A stretch of 18,052 nucleotides of DNA, from positions 1 to 18,052 of the forward strand of contig CAYPCN010000023.1 of NCBI GenBank assembly GCA_964409235.1, written 5' to 3'. Below the pieces are notes generated by a model, which ran no database searches, was not told the origin of the DNA, and was given only the letters and a program-made list of their open reading frames with translations. The position numbers and the translations under genes are program-made. Position 1 is the first letter of the stretch; each line of letters opens with the position of its first letter. The stretch comes from CAINFV01 sp964409235 (GTDB lineage Bacteria; Chlamydiota; Chlamydiia; Chlamydiales; FEN-1388). Positions 13,371-18,052 of the stretch are shown piece after piece.

Positions 13371-13402
13371 ACTGGGCTCGACTTGATATGCTCGTGCCCA
13401 GT
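13371..13402 (+). terminator. Hairpin after groEL, possible terminator
   Basis: ACTGGGCTCGA and TCGTGCCCAGT form an 11-bp stem with one T-T mismatch around a 10-base loop, 16 bases past the groEL stop. It is followed on the plus strand by ATATATCC, not a T-run; on the minus strand TTTTTAG follows directly. It may end the groEL transcript weakly or work as a processing stop. The loop contains TATGCTC, shared with the hairpin at 9517-9536. Confidence 0.45.
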
Positions 13403-13419
13403 ATATATCCCCGCTCCTA

Positions 13420-13524
13420 AGCCATTTGCGATGTTGATTTTTAGAGGAGGAGGGGGGAGGTTTTTGCGTAGATTCGGCCAAAAAGATCCTACTCTATCCT
13501 CCAAAAGGTGCATCCCAAATGGCT
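13420..13524 (+). mobile_element. MITE-like intergenic element, copy B
   Basis: A 105-bp non-coding element between groEL and murF. Its ends AGCCATTTGCGATG (13420-13433) and CATCCCAAATGGCT (13511-13524) are an inverted repeat with one mismatch in 14; pairing continues imperfectly inward, where TTTTTAGAGGA faces TCCTCCAAAA. The left 31 bases are almost identical to the minus strand of copy A (9366-9511), as are GTAGATTCG (13468-13476) and TACTCTATCCTC (13490-13501). The interior differs in length and sequence. No transposase is present in the window; the element would depend on one elsewhere. Confidence 0.55.
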
Positions 13525-13602
13525 CTTTTGGAACTGCTGGCGGATAAGTGTCTCTTTCGAGTTTAATGCCATACAGCCCGAAAGAGGAGGGTTGGACGCC
13601 AT

Positions 13603-14955
13603 ATGCTCTTTCAACTTGCTCTCAAACACCTCGGCCCTTTTTCACACCACCTCTCGAGATCTTTTACAGGAGTTGCCGTAGACTCGCGCAATATTCGGGC
13701 TGGAGATCTCTTCTTCGCTCTCCCTGGAGCAATCACCGATGGCCATAGGTACCTCGACGAAGTAGCGAAAAAAAAGGCTGCCGGCGCTGTTATTCGCCGT
13801 GATTTCCAGGGGCCATTGCCGTCGACGCTTCCCATTGTTCGCGTCGACGACCCCCTGACAGCGCTTCAAGAGCTGGCGCGGCTTCGCGTGCGTGAGTTGG
13901 GAGCAAACATCATTGCCGTCACAGGGTCGATTGGCAAGACGACGACAAAGGAGTTCATACGCACACTCCTCTCTGTAACAACATCGGTGACCGCTACCAG
14001 CGCCAATCATAATTCGCAGATCGGAGCACCACTCTCGCTTCTCAACACGATACGAGGAGATGAAAAATGGCTGGTCATTGAGATGGGGATGACCTGCCCA
14101 GGCCATATCAAAAAACTCGTCGAGCTGTTCCCTCCAGATATCGCACTCATCACGATGGTCGCACTTGTCCATCTCGACAATTTTGAAGGCCTATCTCAAA
14201 TAGCGCGCGCCAAAGCTGAGATCTTCGAGAGCTGTACCACAACATGGAACCTCTATAGCGCCGACACCCCTCATGGCGATATTCTTACCTCTATAGGCTC
14301 AGGAAAGAAACGCTCCTTTTCTACCAAAAACGCTTCTCACGCGTATTGGTCGCTGAGCATTGACGACGGAACGGTTTCCATACGAGAAGGGTCTTCAAAG
14401 ATCACGCTCCCGTGCCCTATGTTTCCTGCGCGCCACGTCTATGAAAATATGCTGGCTGCTGTGGCCGCTGCACGAACAGGAGGAATGGGATGGGATGCCA
14501 TTGAAGAGGCACTCCCACTGCTAAGATTGCCAAAAATGCGTTTGGAGAAAAAGCGGTATAAGGGCATCTGGTTTATCAATGACTCGTACAATGCCGCAGA
14601 GATGTCCATGCTGTCGGCCCTCGACGTCTTGGCAGGGTATGCTCCTTCACGGCGCGTGGCCGTTCTCGGACAGATGCGAGAGCTCAGAGACTTCTCGAAG
14701 GAATGCCATAGAAGAGTAGGAGAAAAGGCTCTCGGCACAGTCGACGTTCTCTACTGCCTTGGAAAAGAATGCGAGCCTATTGTACAAACATGGACAGAAG
14801 CAGGTAGGCCTTGCTTCTGGACTACCTCACTTCCACAGCTGGTAGAACAGCTACAAAAAGAGCTTTGTCCAGGAGATGTGGTACTGCTGAAGGGATCTCG
14901 TTCGAACGAATTGTGGAAGGTCTTGGATAGTTTTGCAGAAGGGGCTCTCCGATGA
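13603..14955 (+). CDS. murF: UDP-MurNAc-tripeptide--D-Ala-D-Ala ligase
   Basis: A cytoplasmic ligase that adds D-Ala-D-Ala (or its local equivalent) to the UDP-MurNAc tripeptide, completing the cytoplasmic peptidoglycan precursor. 450 residues, the family's usual length. N-terminal domain with VDSRNIRAGDLFFAL (26-40); Mur-ligase P-loop GSIGKTTTK (108-116); EMGMTCPGHI; ALVHLDNF in the central domain; and the MurF-type NDSYNAAEMSM near 325 for substrate and metal contact. AGGAGG (13585-13590) lies 12 bases upstream, slightly far but the only candidate. First gene of the mur cluster; its stop overlaps the mraY start by 4 bases. The leader from the MITE-like element to the ATG is about 80 bases. 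Confidence 0.95.
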   Translation: MLFQLALKHLGPFSHHLSRSFTGVAVDSRNIRAGDLFFALPGAITDGHRYLDEVAKKKAAGAVIRRDFQGPLPSTLPIVRVDDPLTALQELARLRVRELGANIIAVTGSIGKTTTKEFIRTLLSVTTSVTATSANHNSQIGAPLSLLNTIRGDEKWLVIEMGMTCPGHIKKLVELFPPDIALITMVALVHLDNFEGLSQIARAKAEIFESCTTTWNLYSADTPHGDILTSIGSGKKRSFSTKNASHAYWSLSIDDGTVSIREGSSKITLPCPMFPARHVYENMLAAVAAARTGGMGWDAIEEALPLLRLPKMRLEKKRYKGIWFINDSYNAAEMSMLSALDVLAGYAPSRRVAVLGQMRELRDFSKECHRRVGEKALGTVDVLYCLGKECEPIVQTWTEAGRPCFWTTSLPQLVEQLQKELCPGDVVLLKGSRSNELWKVLDSFAEGALR

Positions 14956-16124
14956 TTTCATCTCTCTCCCATTGGTTGTGTCAGCTGCTCGCCTTCCCCG
15001 TCCCCGAAGCTTTGTCCAGGACATCGTTGCGCATGGTCTTCGCAGGCACGACAGCCCTCTTCCTCGTTCTCATCTTTGGGCCGCGCTATATCAGAAAGCT
15101 GATCGAAATGAAAGTTGGTCAGCCAATTCGCAGTGACGAGGGGTTTTTACTCGGCGAGCTTCACAAGAAGAAAAAAGATACCCCTACGATGGGGGGCGTC
15201 CTTATCATCGTCGCCGTGGCACTCTCCTCAGCATTGTGGGCGGACTGGTCGTCCTTTTTCGTCCCCCTCCTCATCGCTACAATGGTCGTCTTCGGCACTC
15301 TTGGCGCTTTCGACGACTGGTCGAAATTGAAGAGCCGAAGCCCCCACGGGCTTCCCGGGAAGCTGCGCCTTCTCATCCAAACGATATGGGCCGCCATGGT
15401 GATACTCCTCCTCGCTTGCCCAGACATCGTGCAGGCCTTGGGCTTTTCGCTGCCAGCACTCCTCGACAATGGGTCGTCAGTCGCATGGCATACCTGGCAG
15501 GGGAGCGTCTACCTGCCTTTTATGGCTCACGCTCTCATAGTCGCCTCCGGCATGACATGGCTGCTTATTTGGGGCGTACAGTGGCTCGCCATCGTCGGCG
15601 CTGCCAATGCCGTCAACCTCACCGACGGTCTCGACGGCCTCGCTGCCGGCTGCTCGCTCCTGGTTGCGGCGACTCTGTCCCTGACCGCGCTGCTGAGCAA
15701 CCATCAAGATATGGCGGCCACGCATTCTCTCATCTACATTCAGTCCAGCGGGGAGATCGCAGTGGTCCTCGCGGCGCTCGCCGGCGCCTGCTTGGGATTT
15801 TTGTGGTTTAACGCCTTTCCAGCCCAGGTGTTTATGGGAGATACAGGTTCTCTCGCCATCGGGGGGGTGTTGGGGACAGCAGCGGTACTGCTCAAAAGAG
15901 AATGGCTGCTTGCTCTCGTCGGCGCGCTCTTCGTCGTTGAGACGCTGTCGGTGATGGTACAGGTCATTTCTTTCAAGCGCTCTGGCAAACGCGTGTTTCT
16001 CTGCACGCCGCTACACCATCATTTTGAATACACAGGACTGCATGAAGCGAAGCTGGTCATGCGATTTTGGATCGTAGGATTGATTCTTGCTATTGTCGGA
16101 TTTTTGTCTCTTCATATGCAGTGA
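14952..16124 (+). CDS. mraY: Phospho-MurNAc-pentapeptide-transferase
   Basis: The membrane enzyme that transfers phospho-MurNAc-pentapeptide to undecaprenyl phosphate, forming lipid I. 390 residues, some 30 longer than E. coli MraY, with the extra length mainly in loops near 155-195 and 245-260. About ten transmembrane segments. Key motifs: KKDTPTMGG (74-82), the aspartate pair in AFDDWSK (119-125), NLTDGLDGLA (222-231), GDTGS (296-300) and PLHHHFE (353-359). ATGA overlap with murF; AAGGGG 7 bases upstream (14939-14944) is a good ribosome-binding site. Its stop overlaps the murD start (TGATG). Confidence 0.97.
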   Translation: MISSLSHWLCQLLAFPVPEALSRTSLRMVFAGTTALFLVLIFGPRYIRKLIEMKVGQPIRSDEGFLLGELHKKKKDTPTMGGVLIIVAVALSSALWADWSSFFVPLLIATMVVFGTLGAFDDWSKLKSRSPHGLPGKLRLLIQTIWAAMVILLLACPDIVQALGFSLPALLDNGSSVAWHTWQGSVYLPFMAHALIVASGMTWLLIWGVQWLAIVGAANAVNLTDGLDGLAAGCSLLVAATLSLTALLSNHQDMAATHSLIYIQSSGEIAVVLAALAGACLGFLWFNAFPAQVFMGDTGSLAIGGVLGTAAVLLKREWLLALVGALFVVETLSVMVQVISFKRSGKRVFLCTPLHHHFEYTGLHEAKLVMRFWIVGLILAIVGFLSLHMQ

Positions 16125-17482
16125 TGGGTAGTATGGTCGATGTCCCCTTTGTCGTTGCATTAGGTCTTGGCAAAAGCGGCCGGGCGGTCGCCGCGTACTG
16201 CAGTTCGCGAAAGCTGCCATGTCTCATCATCGATGACAAATGCGATATGGCCAAGACATGGGTGCACGAGAACAACCTCTTCTGCGAAGTGCTCGACGGA
16301 CGAGGCGATCTGTCGTTTTTTGACACGCTCGTCCCTAGGACTGCCTGGTGTGTGACGTCGCCGGGCATTATGATGGACCATCCTGTTCTCCGCCGATGCA
16401 GATCGCGGCAGATACAAATCATCAGCGAGGTCGAGTTTGCCTTGCGGATTGTGAACGATGATCCTCCCAAGATGATTGCCGTCACGGGTACCAATGGCAA
16501 AACCACTGTCGTTGAGATGCTCGCCCATGCCTTTCGCCATGCTGGACGCGCATGTGAAGCCATTGGCAACATCGGCCGCCCGCTTGTCGAAGCGCTTAGC
16601 ATCCCACGGACAGAATGGCCAGAGTGGTATATCGTCGAGCTCAGCTCTTTTCAGCTGCAGACTACCTACCAGCCTCTTTTTGCCATGGGCTGCTGGCTGA
16701 ATCTCTCTCCCAACCACCTCGATCATCATGCGACGATGGAGGAATACCGACAGGCCAAACAACGGCTGTCACAGCTGGTGGTGCGCAACGGCCTGTTCGT
16801 TGTCCATGAGAATATTCCGCCTATCGACGTTGCTACTGAGTGCCGAGTGGTGCGCTATGGCAAAACGCATGGCGAGTGGACAACAGATGGCGTTCACATT
16901 CTCTCCCACGGAACGGTCGTTGGCGCGCTGCCAAAGCAGCTCGTCGGCGGCTCTTCCCATGATCTTGAAAACTATCTTGCCGCTACCTGCCTGGCCATCG
17001 AATCACAAATCTTGCCTGACGTCGTGGCAGAAAGTTATCAGGCCTTTTCAAAGCCGCATCATAGGATCGAACGCATTGGCGAATATCGGGGAATACAGTA
17101 TTTCGACGACAGCAAAGGGAGTAATATCGCGGCCACAGTGGCCGCTGTGGCGTCAGTGCCAGGACCTGTTATTCTCATTGCTGGCGGCGTTCACAAGGGA
17201 GCTCCATACTCTGCCTGGAAGCAAGCGTTTCAAGGCAAGGTAACGGCGATTATTGCCATAGGGCATGCTCGCCACTTGATAGCGGCGGATGTTGGCGATA
17301 CCATCCCCGTGCAGTTCGCAGAGTCTCTTGACGAGGCTGTGATGAAAGCATCGCAGATGGCGCCGCCGCACTCCTCTGTCGTCCTCTCCCCAGGATGTTC
17401 AAGCTTTGATATGTTCCACGATTATAAAGACAGGGGGCTGCAGTTTCAGCGCGCTGTTCGGAATCTGGAGGCCTCCTCATGA
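16124..17482 (+). CDS. murD: UDP-MurNAc-L-alanine--D-glutamate ligase
   Basis: A cytoplasmic ligase adding D-glutamate to UDP-MurNAc-L-Ala. 452 residues (E. coli MurD 438). N-terminal Rossmann-like domain with VALGLGKSGRA (11-21); P-loop GTNGKTT (122-128); VELSSFQLQ (171-179); LNLSPNHLDHH (192-202) for the second metal site; C-terminal domain with HHRIE, DDSKGSN (328-334, the family's DSKATN) and LSPGCSSFD. The start at 16124 shares one base with the mraY stop. An ATG at 16133 is possible, and neither has a strong ribosome-binding site, so coupling is likely. The stop overlaps the LysM gene by 4 bases. Confidence 0.96.
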   Translation: MGSMVDVPFVVALGLGKSGRAVAAYCSSRKLPCLIIDDKCDMAKTWVHENNLFCEVLDGRGDLSFFDTLVPRTAWCVTSPGIMMDHPVLRRCRSRQIQIISEVEFALRIVNDDPPKMIAVTGTNGKTTVVEMLAHAFRHAGRACEAIGNIGRPLVEALSIPRTEWPEWYIVELSSFQLQTTYQPLFAMGCWLNLSPNHLDHHATMEEYRQAKQRLSQLVVRNGLFVVHENIPPIDVATECRVVRYGKTHGEWTTDGVHILSHGTVVGALPKQLVGGSSHDLENYLAATCLAIESQILPDVVAESYQAFSKPHHRIERIGEYRGIQYFDDSKGSNIAATVAAVASVPGPVILIAGGVHKGAPYSAWKQAFQGKVTAIIAIGHARHLIAADVGDTIPVQFAESLDEAVMKASQMAPPHSSVVLSPGCSSFDMFHDYKDRGLQFQRAVRNLEASS

Positions 17483-17970
17483 CGATTACAAAGAAAGATA
17501 CCATCGTGCTGGCCGTATTGTGCAACATCGTCGTCCTCGTCGGCGTGTTAGCGACGGCCCAGCAGCTATCATCAAAGAGTGAGGCCCCTGCACGCCGATC
17601 TGAGCCAACGCCTCTTCTGAATGTCGTCGATGAGAAAGAGCTCGCCGATCGCTACACACCCCAGGAGGAGAGCGCGCAGTCCTTTGATGAGATCGACCAA
17701 CTGCTTGAAGAGTATATTTCAGACGAGGAAGACCTCCCTCATGTGCAAGAGGTACCGCAGCCTGCCAAGGGAGAGGGAAAAACCAGTAAGAAACAAGAAG
17801 AGAAAGCCTCTGATGCGTTTTACATCGTCAAGCCTGGTGACAACCCTTGGAAGATCGCCAAGAAATTCCATCTCTCGTTCGAAAAGCTGTTGCAACTGAA
17901 CCATCTTGATGAGGCGAAAGCTCGCAACTTGAAAGTCGGTAGTCGCTTGCGTATCCGAGAGGAACAGTAA
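17479..17970 (+). CDS. LysM-domain envelope protein (chlamydial NlpD-like)
   Basis: A 163-residue bitopic or secreted protein: membrane segment or signal anchor at about 8-30, an acidic low-complexity linker (50-92), a Lys/Glu-rich stretch, and one C-terminal LysM domain (about 113-161, FYIVKPGDNPWKIAKKF then LKVGSRLRI). LysM binds glycan chains of peptidoglycan. There is no M23 peptidase domain, so unlike E. coli NlpD or EnvC it carries no LytM-type amidase-activator module. GGAGG (17467-17471) lies 7 bases upstream and the start overlaps the murD stop (ATGA). In Chlamydia the gene at this position is called nlpD (CT759) and is followed by ftsW. I infer a role in localising or scaffolding septal peptidoglycan synthesis. 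Confidence 0.8.
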   Translation: MTITKKDTIVLAVLCNIVVLVGVLATAQQLSSKSEAPARRSEPTPLLNVVDEKELADRYTPQEESAQSFDEIDQLLEEYISDEEDLPHVQEVPQPAKGEGKTSKKQEEKASDAFYIVKPGDNPWKIAKKFHLSFEKLLQLNHLDEAKARNLKVGSRLRIREEQ

Positions 17971-17973
17971 ACA

Positions 17974-18002
17974 ACTCCTGCCTAAAGGCAAAAGCTCTAT
18001 GG
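17974..18002 (+). repeat. Dispersed intergenic repeat, copy 2
   Basis: This begins 3 bases after the LysM-gene stop: ACTCC, TGCCTAAAGGCA (17979-17990, a 4-bp hairpin with a 4-base loop), then AAAGCTCTATGG. It matches the minus strand of 18-49 apart from a 2-base indel and a few substitutions. Same placement after a stop codon as copy 1. Confidence 0.5.
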
Positions 18003-18023
18003 TCAGCTAACAGGCTGCCACCT

Positions 18024-18045
18024 ACGTGCAGTGTACGGTGCACGT
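18024..18045. repeat. Inverted repeat at the window's right edge
   Basis: ACGTGCA (18024-18030) pairs with TGCACGT (18039-18045) around an 8-base loop. It lies 54 bases past the LysM-gene stop and no T-tract is seen before the window ends. It could be part of a terminator, an operator or a longer repeat that continues beyond the edge. Confidence 0.35.
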
Positions 18046-18052
18046 TGCCTGG

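Noticed and set aside
1..18052. CRISPR array, prophage, integrase, toxin-antitoxin or insertion sequence
   Set aside because: No regularly spaced direct repeats and no transposase, integrase, Cas or toxin-antitoxin motifs were seen in the translated frames.

Overview
The window looks like chromosomal DNA from a member of the Chlamydiota, most likely an environmental, amoeba-type chlamydia. The main argument is synteny from memory: a groEL paralog directly followed by murF, mraY, murD and a LysM (NlpD-like) gene is the arrangement of C. trachomatis CT755-CT759. A BamD-like TPR gene coupled to a small LptE-like lipoprotein gene near dnaE recalls CT547/CT546/CT545. F-box/leucine-rich-repeat proteins of the kind found here are typical of amoeba-associated chlamydiae and absent from the small genomes of animal Chlamydia. 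G+C is about one half by eye, and I cannot assign a family.

Layout. Positions 1-1600 (minus strand) hold a translationally coupled pair for outer-membrane biogenesis: a BamD-like TPR protein and an LptE-like lipoprotein. Positions 1768-5638 form an accessory island: two tandem paralogous LRR proteins on the minus strand, the first with a recognisable F-box-like segment, and a divergent plus-strand alpha/beta hydrolase. All three share a short N-terminal motif and are reasonable candidates for secreted host-interaction proteins. Positions 5640-9344 (minus) are dnaE, the replicative DNA polymerase III alpha subunit. Positions 9572-10480 (minus) encode a multispanning membrane protein resembling drug/metabolite transporters. 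On the plus strand follow tRNA-Cys(GCA), rsmI (16S rRNA methyltransferase), a groEL paralog preceded by a degenerate CIRCE-like operator, and the peptidoglycan precursor cluster murF-mraY-murD-LysM, whose genes overlap by 1-4 bases.

Non-coding structure. Two intergenic regions (upstream of dnaE and upstream of murF) carry related MITE-like elements of about 105-146 bp with the same terminal inverted repeat. A different repeat of about 30 bp lies just after the stop codon of the lipoprotein gene and of the LysM gene, at the two ends of the window. The tRNA-Cys gene ends on the first base of the most likely rsmI start codon, so the two RNAs appear to compete for the same transcript. No stretch above 300 bases lacks a gene, and I saw no CRISPR array, transposase, integrase or rRNA.
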